Origin: Brienomyrus brachyistius
Taxonomy: Eukaryota > Chordata > Actinopteri > Osteoglossiformes > Mormyridae
NCBI RefSeq assembly: GCF_023856365.1
Contig: NC_064550.1
Coordinates: forward strand, 18,477,629-18,541,628
Length of the DNA: 64,000 nt
Direction of reading: 5' to 3'
In this document: piece after piece, positions 30,801-43,100 of the stretch
How the letters are laid out: each line of letters begins with the position of its first letter
Position numbering within the stretch: the first letter of the stretch is position 1
Notes under the pieces: generated by a model
What the model saw: the letters and a program-made list of their open reading frames with translations, nothing else
Databases searched by the model: none
Told to the model about the DNA's origin: nothing
Program-made: the position numbers and the translations under genes

Positions 30801-32008
30801 CAAGATGGAGTTCATGAAACACTGTGGGAGACAGTGGGACATACACACACACACACACACTTATTATTCAAACAGGATTTTAAAATAAAGCTCTCTTACA
30901 TTACGTTACGTCACATTTCTAAGCCGGTCCACTTTTACCCAAAGCGACGTTCTTTTCATACAGCTGGCTTTTTATTAAATCCGTTCATGGTTAAGTACCA
31001 CCCTCAAGGGCACCTCGAAAAAAGCCCTCCAAGTGCTGTATTGACTACCTGCTGCTCTGTAACGTCACAAGGAGCATGTGGGCGAGGATCTCTGCCACGG
31101 CAGTGACATGAGCAGTAATTAAAATGCTCAACAGATAAGTGCTCTTGAAAAGGATGGAGGGACAGCAGAAGTGGGTTGGGGGGGGGGTTTATACTTAAAT
31201 TTGTATTTGGTGGGGAAGAATTTATTTTTGGAACACCCTCTGTACCGTTACCTAAGGGCTCCCATTCTGGAAGTAGAATCAGGGTACGTACAGTCTGTAC
31301 TCAGCCTGATACACGACACGCAAGTGGTTTCAATGAAACCCAATCTGAAGAAGACAAGCAAGAGGTCCAGCCCTCCTCGTGTGACCACCTAGTACCAGAC
31401 ACGCATAGTTACTCCTGTTCGCAGGAAGCCACGGTACCTATACTTTAGCAAAGAACATGAGAGCCAACTCACCGTGTTGCCCAGGTTTCGTAGTCCTACC
31501 AGCCCCTGGGCACTCTTGGAGTTCTGTGAATACACGGGGGGGGGGGGGGGGGGGGGATCAGCTACTGAAAATAAACGCGTGTAACGACCCTCAAGTTCAC
31601 AGTATAAAGGGGAGAAAGAGAGAGTTTGCCAACAAGCTAAAGCAGTGACTCATCTAGTGGTGGCACATGAGAGGATTAAAGCTGGAGACCAGAAGGCAAT
31701 CGTCCCTTCAGCAGACACACACACAGACACACACACACGTTTGCACTCATATCTTTGTAGGGACTCTCCATTTGTTTCTATAGGAAAAACCATAATCCCA
31801 ACATTGACAAACTTAACATCTACCTAGCCTTAACCACAAGTAACCAAACAAAATCCAAAACTTTTGGCTACTTCGGTTTTTTAATGGTATTTACAGATAT
31901 TTTTTCAAACTGAGGTTTTTATTGTGGGGATTTCAAAAAACATCCCCACAAGCTAAAAAGTAACAGGTTTTACCACATCGTAGGGGCATTTGGTCTGCAC
32001 AATCTGGT

Positions 32009-32063
<55 letters not shown>

Positions 32064-35000
32064 CAAACAGAGTCCAATCAGGGCCTACAGCCCCCCACAG
32101 TGTGACTCACTTCCAGACTGTTGACGGGAAGGCCCTGTGCGACAGACAAAGTAGAAACCTGACACAGCACTGTTTTTTCCAGCACGACGCAGCCCCGCAC
32201 GCTCCCTGGTGACGCAGTGGAAAGAAACCCAATCTACTACCCAGACCGGAGCTCAGCCCAAGCTGGAGGTGACCCCCTCCACAAACCAGTGAGCCTCAGC
32301 CAGACAGCAGCGAGAGGGAGACCTGGGCTCAGCTCAAGGAAGCTGTCATATTCACTATGACTGGGTCGGGACCTTGGATGGTTCACAAAAGGACCACAAA
32401 AGGAGCAAAGCCAACAAAAGACTCTCATAATTACATTAATAAAATCCCAATAATCATCATAATAACTTTATGTTTTAGTCAAGGTCCATCATATGACCTT
32501 AAATCATTTCCACTACTTTAGGTTTAAAAGCCTGTAGTTATAGCATTAATTACCCTGCACTGAAGTTGCATGAATGTGTAACAGTATAGTAAACATCCTC
32601 TGACGTGCCTATAGGGCCTTGTACGCTGCCGGCAGCTCCTCGTGACCGCAAAATCGCCGCTGCAGTGCCGGGACGTGTGACGCCTGTCATCTGCCGGGGT
32701 CTTGCATCCCACCCTGCACTGATCTATGTATGTGTCATCTCTCAGACGCCGTCAGGGGCGCGACAGCACCACAGCGTCACGGCCCAAAATAGCCCCCCGC
32801 CCTCCACGTCCCATTTAATTATCTGGCGCGCGCTGGCCGCCGTGCCGGAGCCGTGCCTACGGTAGCGACACGGTAACGAGCAGATGCTCCTAAGCCCTGG
32901 CTGTCCTTATGGACGCCCGCCAGCGGTGTGCAGACAGCTGGCTCAGTCGGCTGAGACACCGGCTTGTATCTTCATGTTATACAGAGAGCTACTCACACCC
33001 GTGGCCAGTACTACTGCAAGCATCGAAAACACAGGACTGTCACCGCAGCCTTTTTGATTTGGTTCGCACAAAATCTGCAAAAATAAATGATTGACATGAG
33101 AGAGCTGATAAGAAGCAATAAATACAGGAACCCACGCAAAAACGAGGTTCTGCTGGACAGAGTATTTTATAAATCACACATGAAGGACAATGGAGGAACG
33201 GTTTGTTTCTTTGGACAGAACAAACGGCCGCCAGCCTGCAAAATAATCCCACTGCTTCCCAAAATGGCCCAGTTCATTGGCCCAGAACTGGTAAGTGGAT
33301 TCCTGGTGTTTTGCTGTTGGACCTTAAGAAGCTGAATATTCAGAATCAACAGAGAATGTTACAGAGGTGCACCTGCGGAGGGCGGTGAGCGTTCCAACAC
33401 CTCTGCCCCACTTCTGTTGGGTTTTAGACAAATGGGTGCATCCAGAATGCGATCATACACAGTTAGCAGCGTGTGCTGCCACACTGCAAACGCGGCAGGC
33501 GTGTTTCGCTGAGCCCCTGCAGGCTGGTCCTGCGGGAGGAGCCGTCAGTGCCAGAGACACCAGGAGCGGTCTGTCCTTGTCACAAGGCTGCGGGGCTTTG
33601 CGGTCACACCTGTCCTCACGCTGCTGGGCCTCACTAAGCTTTCCAGATCGCTCTCTCCCTATCTGTGACACACACATACACACACAGTTCTGTCTCCCCC
33701 TGTCAAAAGCTTTTTTTCTCTTCCTCTTGCTGACACACACCCTTGTTCCTTCCCCTTGCCACAGACACACACATCACTCACACAGAAAACACACACCTCA
33801 TCTAAATTTCTCCCTCTACCACACCTTCTCAATCTCTCAGATGCATGTGGGTCACAGTGTGCCAGTGTCCTGCTCTGCAGAATGGCAGAGAGAGACTAAT
33901 CCTGCTTTTATAACTCCTGAAAACAGAAAGCAGAGCACTGCTCCAGCTTAGATTATGGACCCCTGCCACGGCTAACGCCACGTGTGAACTACCGCCCAAA
34001 AAGCCATTTCTAACACACCTTCCAAAGGGCATTACCCCAGGGCTTAGGGAAACGCAATGTCCTCTTAAGGTCACAAAGAAGCTAACTTGGATTCTACCCA
34101 GGGCTAAATGATGAGCTCTTTTTTGCACGCCACCGATGAACAGCACTATAGTCAAGGGTGCCTGATAGCACACTGCCAAAGGACATCTTACGATTTAGCA
34201 AGGTCATGAACTGAAATATTCTACTTAATACCCCATGAATAAATGTATTAATATTACAGATGGCTGCCTGGGGCCTTCCTATCTTCCTTTTTCGTTCATT
34301 TGTGAAGAGCCTATAACCTAGACATGGAGCATGCAGGCTCTGAAAGAGAGGACTGGCAAGATTTCCTGGGGGGAACCATGGAAAATAAACCGAAATGACA
34401 AGGTGCTTTTAGGTCCTGAACCCAGCTGTGGGCTGGCACCGCTCCAGGAGTGCACCGCGGGACGGCAGCACTGACCGCGCTAAGTAAACACCAGCTGGCA
34501 TGAGCCTGGAGCCTGAGGCGCTGCGAGACTCCGTGTTCTGACCCCCCACCTCTACACCCACCATGGTTCCTTATGCTGGCTGACGGATCATAAGCTACCT
34601 GCAGAAACACAGATTGCTGAGAATTTGAAGGCTGGAGACCATCGCGCTTATCAAACGGCTTACTGTTGTACGTAAGTATCCCTAATGACCCTCAGTAGGC
34701 AGAGAAAGATATTTTTTCTATAGAAAACCTGCAAATCTGCAGCTAGTGGCCCTCCTCAGCTCATTAGAGATATATTACTGCTGAGGTATCAGCAGTGCCA
34801 GCATTCCATTCCAATTCTAACAACCATATAGTCACATTAGTGGATCTAGCGGCCCTTATCAGCAGACCTTGAGCATATCTAAGGTCCTCTGCTCTCACGT
34901 TACACAGATAAGAGTGAAAAAAATCCAAATGCTTCTTTCATATCTGCTGCATATAATTCAGCACAGTGTTCTGATTAAGCACAGAGGCATGCGGCAGCAT

Positions 35001-37130
35001 AGGCCCCCATTGCATAACTACAGAGGCCATAAACAGTAACATCAGGTAAAGTTATCTAAAGCAGGCTTTGATGTGCTCCCACTTGTATACGGGGAGAACA
35101 TGCACTGGTACAAATGTGTTTGCACCCAGAGCAGCAAATCAGTTTGGCTGAACAGCAATGAGTGGTATGCAGAAAGGTTTCCGTAATTCGTTAGTCTTAT
35201 AAGCATGTCGTAGTTAACAACAGAACCAACAAACAATAACCAATTATATTTGTTAAACTAAATATGGGATTAAAATTAGCTTTTTCTTTAAATAAATATA
35301 CATGGTATATTTATTTTTATTACAGTTTAACTGTGGTCTTGTTGTGACATGAAATATACTCATAACTTTCCTCATTCTGACCACAGGAAGACGCTGGCAC
35401 ACCTAAGACAAGGTTAAAGGGTTTTATTCAACAACTGAAGGATTCATGCTGACATATTGAGCAACTTTCACAACTTCATTACAGATTACTGAGAATGAGC
35501 TTTTTAAGCAAGACTCTTTTCACATTTCCCACAGCCGGGGAAAAACAAAGCAAACTATTTAACCTGAATTTCTGCAGGAGTTTTCTAGATGCATAAGTGG
35601 GCTAAACACAAAATTCTGAGCTACTTAAGCCTCCTAGAATAAAGGCAGCTATGATACAATAAAATATATGCTGATATGGTTTTCTCTGCTGTTCACAGGC
35701 TGTGGCTCAGTATAGCAAGCTATGGCAAGCATAGCATCAGGCGGGACATTTTACACTATTATGTATTTAGGAAGCGTTGATATCCAAAGCAACATAGATA
35801 TTGAGAAAAGCAGGGTCAGACAATCCCTGGAGTAAAAGAGGATTAAGGACCTTGCTCAGGGGCCCAACCTGGGCCTGGCCACCCAGGGATTTGGTCCTGC
35901 GACCTTCTGATCACCAGCACAGTTTCCTAATCCCGAGCCACACATTGTTCCACACAATGGACCTGAAACTTAACATCACATTGTGATGATCATTCATCTG
36001 ATGGTTTTTCCACATTTTATTACATTAGGGTCTGAAACAAACCCAGGAAATCAAGGTATGCAATGTACATCTAGAAATGAACTAATTGATTTCAGAACAT
36101 CACAAACGAATTAGAAAAAGCGAAACTGTTGTGTTATTTAATAATTCAGCAACGCTGACTGCTGTTTTATTTGGGAATTGATATATGCTGCGGGTTTAGC
36201 GCCCACATATGTAGGTACAGGGCTCCTGTAGGGCTGTGCAGCATACGGCGGCTTGTACGACGTCAGCGGGCGTTCGCGAGCAGCCACCGGATTGGCTGTT
36301 ACATAACCCGGCCGCAGGCAATAGCGCATATTTGCCACATTCCGGCCTCTGCGTAACTGTTACTCGCATCAGCGGTAGAGCAAAGGTAGAGTAAAATACG
36401 GAGAAGACACACTGGCACGAACAAACCCACTAGCCCCATAAAACACTGTCAGTCTCAGAAAGAAGTGCCAGATGCTTACATTAACTCATCCATCTTTCTG
36501 TCCGACACATTTTACATTATGATCTAATCATGGTTTGTGTACGGGCGATTCATTTAATCTCACTTGAAATACTAAAGTCATTTCGAAAAGTATATCTACA
36601 ATTAGACCTGCCATTTAATTACAACAACCAAAAAATTTTTTTTTACCGTTTAACATTGCTTCATTCATTCATAACATTAAACGAGTGTTGATATAGCAAT
36701 GGGGTGTTATATAACGAAAGGATCTGCTCATTTGTCAGTATTACAGATGTTCAGATACAGTAAATGTCTGCGGAGCCAAATAAAGCAATTCAGTTCTGAT
36801 GTACTAGTAATATTACATGGACAATACACACATATTCCATCATGCCTTTGAACACAGTATGACTAAGTGTGAATTGTTCCATCGGCATGTTCCACAGACG
36901 TGGGAGTACTTATACAGTAGTTAATCTGACTAATCGCATGGAGAGAACGGAGTCGATTCGACCGTGCTTACCTTGGCTTGGTTAATGAGGAGCCCCACGA
37001 AAGTGGACACTAGCATAGAGCCCGACATTGTAGGGCTCTTGCGCCTTAGGTCCTGCTTGAGAAAGGGAAAAGCGGCTGCCGGAGCCTCCTCCGGCACCGT
37101 GACCGTGTACGACTGTCGCATGCTCGGCAT
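24331..37130 (-). CDS. usp2: ubiquitin-specific protease 2, short isoform (USP2-45-like), 399 aa
   Basis: An alternative first coding exon at 37130-36972 joins in phase 0 to the common exon at 31523 and the ten catalytic exons after it: 1200 bp, 399 aa. The N-terminus reads [17 protein letters not shown] and ends [12 protein letters not shown], followed directly by NSKSAQGL. This matches the special N-terminus of the mammalian USP2-45 form (MRTSYTVT, STFVGLL). Translation from the second ATG (37121-37119) would give 396 aa, the human length, so the annotated start is uncertain by three codons. In mammals this isoform is driven by an internal promoter and is metabolically and circadian regulated; regulation here is inferred. 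Confidence 0.93.
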
Positions 37131-40100
37131 TGCTGCGCTCTACGCTGCAAATACTATTATTTCACGTTGATGAATATAAGCAAAAAGTTTACGAGCCGGG
37201 CTCGCCAGTCGCCTTGATGTGATACTGAACTCTGTGCTCAGATGTACTTCACTTTTCATCTGGAGAGCCTTCCGGTGGCACCGCTATTTTTGGCGTTTCT
37301 TCGCGATTGTTCCGTCTCCGGCACCCTTTAAAGGTCGCTATTCGTTCACAGAAATAGAAAAAAAGATTCACCCGGCGTACATCTGCAATACTTATTCTCA
37401 GCTAACGACGATAGCTACATTTAGGAAATACATCTGCAAAGCACCGCACAGTCGGAAATCCGCCATTAAAACCATACAGTCTTCGCTTAAAAGCGGCGAT
37501 TAGGAACCTTGTCGCGCAGTACATTCACAAATCAAGGCGAATCGGTGCTCCTTTCGGTTTTACTACACAGTAACACACGCCCCCTTCAGCACAGACGTCA
37601 GAAGATCTCTCACGCCTCCCAGACGTCAAACACCGGCAAGCGAGTCCTATTTACTTTTGTCTACGCAGGGGGATGAAAATTAATCTAAATCTGCAAATCC
37701 TGGAATAATTCTGCTTTTCTCGTTGCATGTGTATTGTCTTCTTCTGTTTAATATGATTATTATTATTATTTTATCCACCCAGACTGACAAAGCTACTGCA
37801 TGGTTTTAGCTAATCACGGTGAGACTGAATATAAACGGGTCCTGCTGTGAATGCAGGGATCTTGCAGATCTGCGTAGAGACAAAGTATTTTCTCGGAGAA
37901 TCTGACCCGATATGGCGTTTCCGTAGGAATCTGTCCTTTCTTCAGAAGGGACATAGCTGCGGGAAACGCGAGGTGCCGGCTGATACGGATCATTAAGCCG
38001 GATGCCCCGTATGTCAGTAGGGCTCGCACTACGCGTTTTGCCAACACCTAAAGGACACTTCTCAGAGCTACCGCGGCAATATGGCTGGGCCCGGGTGGTC
38101 CTAGGCCCACCCAGATGGAACTCGGGCCCACCCAATCAGTGTTCACAGTCAGCGATCCAGTATGATAAAACTAAGGTGTCTGACAGGTATGTGTGTGCGT
38201 GGTTAGAGGAATCAGATGAAATGTGCTGCTAAGAGAAGAGGTTAGCTGAGCTGAATCTGTTTAGCCTCGAGCAAAGGAGACAAAGGGGGGACATGATCCA
38301 CGTATATAAGATTCTAACAGGTCTTTACGCTGTTCAGCCAAATGGCTACTACAAAATTATTCGTGACCATTAGCGGGAGAACATTTTAAAATGAATTTGA
38401 AAAAGCACTTCTTTACGCAGCGTGTAGTTAGAGTACGGAATAGTCTCCCCGTTAGTGTAGCGCAAGCTAAAACCCTGGGTTCCTTTAAATCAGAACTAGA
38501 TTTTAACAACTCTGAGCTATTAGTTAAGTTCTCCCAAAAACGAGCTTGATGGGCCGAATGGCCTCCTGTCGTTTGTAAATTTCTTATGTTGTAAGAGGCA
38601 AATAGATTCTTCTTCCTCTTTGTTAATTTCCTCTTAGTAATACCATGGCTCATTGAAAAACTGATAAAAAATGATGTAGTTCAGTATTAAGTGCGCTTTT
38701 GTTGCCACGTAAATTGTTTTGGGACTGACCCACCTGATTTTCTACTTGCCCACCCACACTATGATTTCTGGCTATTGTCTGAGTCATTCATTTATACATA
38801 ATACTTGAAAGTCATTTCGTAATTGTACGGTATGACAATAATTATACAAATCCTCTTTGTAATTCAACCTCCACCTTAGTCTCATACTATCAGGATTAGT
38901 AAATTACATTTTTTAATTATAATTTTGAATGCCTGTGTTTTACACACAGTAAAAAATGTCAGTGGGGGCAGTATCGGCAGTTGTAAAGTGACACACATTT
39001 GCTACCAAATTCAAGATGGATGTAGATGTGTACTTTTAAGCTGTTAGATCTCAGCTCATTGACCCTAAACTGAAATCCCAGACACCTGAAATGTCATTAC
39101 GGGCTTTTTAGAAGACACACAAAAGATGGATAAACCACAAATCCCTCAATATAAGTGCCCTACATGAATGGTGTGACCTCATGACATCGAATGATCGAGT
39201 GATTAGTCATCACTAGTATAACTGCTGTAGGTTTAACAGGCTCCTAAGTGACAAACCAAAACTGGTTCTATATTACTAGAGACTGTCTCTGAGGTGACAT
39301 CAGTCAGGAGGAAAGAAGACGGTATTTGGGTTTAAAAGCAGCTGTAGGCAGCTCTTCCTCACAAAGAACAATGCATTGTCAGTAGTTCGTACTGCTGGAT
39401 GGAAGTGTCACGGAAGTCAAACTGTCAGGACCCTCCTCTGTGCCATCGTAAACAGAAAGAATGTTGCAAGGATAGAATGTATCTCGTATGCTAGCCACAG
39501 ATATTTGAGGATCCAGTGGCACACAGAGCCTAGGCAATGGATTCGGGCCCACAGGAAAGCAGCAGAACACATATTGTTAGGGTGAAGTGTCAGCACAATG
39601 GAGTCACTGAATTCCAAGTTCACGGTCCAAGCAGCCAGAGCTCAACCCCTTGACTCCACTGGACCTAGACTGCACAGGGCCCACATTTCCATTTTGCGGT
39701 CTGCTCCCCATATATATATATATATACATGGGTGACTAGCTACACTGCCAGCTGAAGTACAGGCGGGACAGCATGGGAACATCCTGTGTGCCCTAGGGGT
39801 CATTCACTTTTAATCCTGACCAAGGTTCAGAAAACTGAAACCACTCTTCAAGTGGTGCCTTTGAGCGACTGTGGAGGTGCTAAAGGATACGGCAGATCGT
39901 ACGACAGACTTAAAGAGCTCAGTCAACCTATGTTTTAACCTTTTATATACATATAAACACAAATATGAGCATATGATGGCAGCAAAATCAATATCACTGG
40001 CTTTGAAAGTAATAATATTAAGATAATATTAATGAATATTAATTAATACTAAACATCCTTCTACACAATTAAGCAGATAAATGGTACTTTTAGGCTGTAG

Positions 40101-43100
40101 GATGCATAAGCCTGAAATGCACCAAGAGGGCAGCTAACAACTAGCACCAAACAGCCGACAAATGGTCAGCTCCTTTCAATTGTGAAATTCTGCGCTGGAA
40201 CACACTAGTACAACTAGAGGTGATGGTTGCCATACAGCCCAATCATTATATTTCACACTGATTTAATATAATAAATCAGTCTAAACAGCGGCAAAGGCAA
40301 CCAAGCATCTCCGACTGTGCCGCACACACTGGCACGGCGGAACGTCACCGACTTTCACCGACAGCATGATGCCTTCCGACGGCCGAAAAGCGGCTTGGTG
40401 TTTTCCAGGCTTTAAAGTGCAATTTCTCCATTCATTAAAAGATAGCATAAACACAAATAAAAAATATAGGCCCCTATTTGGCCAGATTATTTGATATACT
40501 TGAAATATGTGTGTTTGTAACAGTAAACATAAAATCTATAAAAAAGTGTTAAAAGAGCAAAAGTGTTAAATCAACCCCTTAAATACAAATTCAGCCTAAA
40601 AATTTCAGGTTGTCTGATTCCTAAGATGGCAAAATGTAAAACAGGACATTAAAAAGTCCAAGATGTAGATGGTTCCCAAGCATGTGTAGCATCAGATCAG
40701 GAACCAAGCCATTTTGCGCCTTTGTTATCTTTCCTGCTTTTGCCAAAATTCTTTTAATGCCGCAAAAAAAAGCTAAACTCAGATATCTGCAGGTCAAAGG
40801 TCCAAGAACCGTCTGCTGCCTGACACTCCGCTCAGTGGGCACATTTGGAAAGTTACGTCTGATTGATTGTGCGCTGGGCGGTCTTTGGATTAACTGTTAA
40901 CCACTAGAGATTATTACAGGGGTTTATAGCCCCCACCTGGTGACTTTGTATCAAAGCTAGAACCACTAACAAGGGTTACGGGCTGGCATAACTAACACAA
41001 AATTGGGTCCAGTTTCTTCTATTAGAAAATTCTGATTGCTCTTTTGTGCCTTTGGGCCGGACTCCACTGCATGCAGGTCAAGGTCTAAAATAAGTAACAA
41101 GCAGTATCATATCACTGGAGTGAGTCACTTTCATCAGTGTTACAAAAAATCCCTACATATGGCCCAAGTGTTACGGCTGTAACACCAAGCCGTTCAGACA
41201 AGAGAAAAAGTCATTTGTTACAGAAATTTGTGTGTCTTAGTCGGATAGCTTTTCAACAGCTTAGATCCTTTTAAAGACATGATTATAAGTTTCAGACAAT
41301 AACATGCTGTCATTGATGCAATTTTTGGAAGAACCAAGGCACTCCTGTAAAATGTAATAAACTGAAACACACTGTTCCCTGTTTGGACATCTAAAATACA
41401 CAAAGAAATATATCAGTAAAAATTCAGACCAAGATTTTTTTTTTAACCAACTAGTTGCGTATGTTAGAGAGTGCTTGGTTGCAACAATATCTTGGTCTGG
41501 ATTTTTACTTTCTGGACCTGCACTATCCACCTCTGTAAAGTTCTTTGTAGCTGTACTCATTAACGGTCATAAAGAAGGAGGTACCTGCAGTATCGTATCT
41601 GAACATCCATACATCTTCCCACTGCTTATGCTGCACAGGGACATGGCGTTAATTAAAACATTCCACACCTATTTATAGTAAGTGAATTATGAGCTATATA
41701 AGTAACAGTCGGCCGGCATGGTGGTGCAGTGGTTAGCACTGTCGCCTCACACCTCTGGGACCCGGGTTCGAGTCTCCGCCTGGGTCACATGTGTGCGGAG
41801 TTTGCATGTTCTCCCCATGTCGTCGTGGGGTTTCCTCCGGGTACTCCGGTTTCCCCCCACAGTCCAAAAACATGCTGAGGCTAATTGGAGTTGCTGAATT
41901 GCCCATAGGTGTGCATGTGTGAGTGAATGGTGTGTGAGTGTGCCCTGCGATGGGCTGGCCCCCCATCCTGGGTTGTTCCCTGCCTCGTGCCCATTGATTC
42001 CGGGATAGGCTCCGGACCCCCCGCGACCCAATAGGATAAGCGGTTTGGAAAATGGATGGATGGATAAGTAACAGTCAAATTTCTTACAATAAATTATGGG
42101 GGCTGTGCTTTGAATAATCTAGAGCATCCCAAACAAAAAAAGCCATCACATTTATGCTCATATTACTGCTCATATCATTGCACTTTCTACTAATGAACAC
42201 ACAGTATGTGCCTCAATAGAACAACGAAGACAAGTACACCATGATATGTGCAATATAAGGAATGTTTCACCTTTTTGCTTCTCCAGCAAAGTACGTCACT
42301 AGATAACCACAGCAGTTAAGGGAATAAAATGTAATCGTAACTGTATATTCTTCTAACCCTTCCAAATCAGTCTAATGGTGTAGATAGTGTTCCACTCTAT
42401 AACATTAGTGGTTTCTTAAAAATATATTAAAGGTTAAAACCCCTGAAAAATTAGATGACATGGTTGAAGTTATCATCCAAAAGGTTATGGCACATCTTAG
42501 CCCAGTTTCAGGCCACAGCAGAGCCCCACACTCCCAGGTCACATGACCTAATGGATCATCAAATGACCTTGTAAATAGCACCCCTGAAGGGGCTTGAGGA
42601 GTTCCACATATTTCACCTATATTCTATTACTTATTATTATGGCTGTATTCCAATTCTGGCACCTTCCTCGACTGTATGACTCCTGCATCAGTAGCTCCCC
42701 CAGGCTTAACACAATCTATGATTTCAGGTGTAACACAGAATGTGCTGTTCCTTACAAGCATGCATTTTCAATGCCCATTTTGTTGGTTTGCATAGTAATA
42801 GAATATTCAGTAATACTTTACTTAAAGCAGTCATATAAATGCATTATACTGTGCATTATTGGGGAGTTTAGTTCTCCCCAAGCGAGCTTGATGGGCCGAA
42901 TGGCCTCCTCTCGTTTGTATAGTTCTTATGTTCTTATTATGCATACCTCCATAATGCATTATGATGTATTCATAAAGTATTATAAACACGGCTATAGTTA
43001 TAAAACGGTATAACGCATTATAGCCGTGTTTATTGCTAATCATAAATGCTCTACGAAGCTCTCATCTATAATGCACTATAAATACCTTCATTATGCATTA

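Larger units (their letters stand above)
31524..36971 (-). other. usp2 intron between the common exon and the short-isoform exon
   Basis: A 5.4-kb intron with a poly-G run (31536-31555), (CA)n tracts (31715-31738 and 32012-32062), a CCCACAA-type repeat (31739-31990) and a dispersed repeat fragment (35770-35945). The open frame at 33367-33951 has no recognised domain. Confidence 0.65.

Noticed and set aside
33367..33951. 194-codon open frame on the plus strand inside a usp2 intron
   Set aside because: It has no recognisable domain, is low-complexity (CACACA-derived His/Thr), and lies antisense to usp2 with no splice or start evidence.
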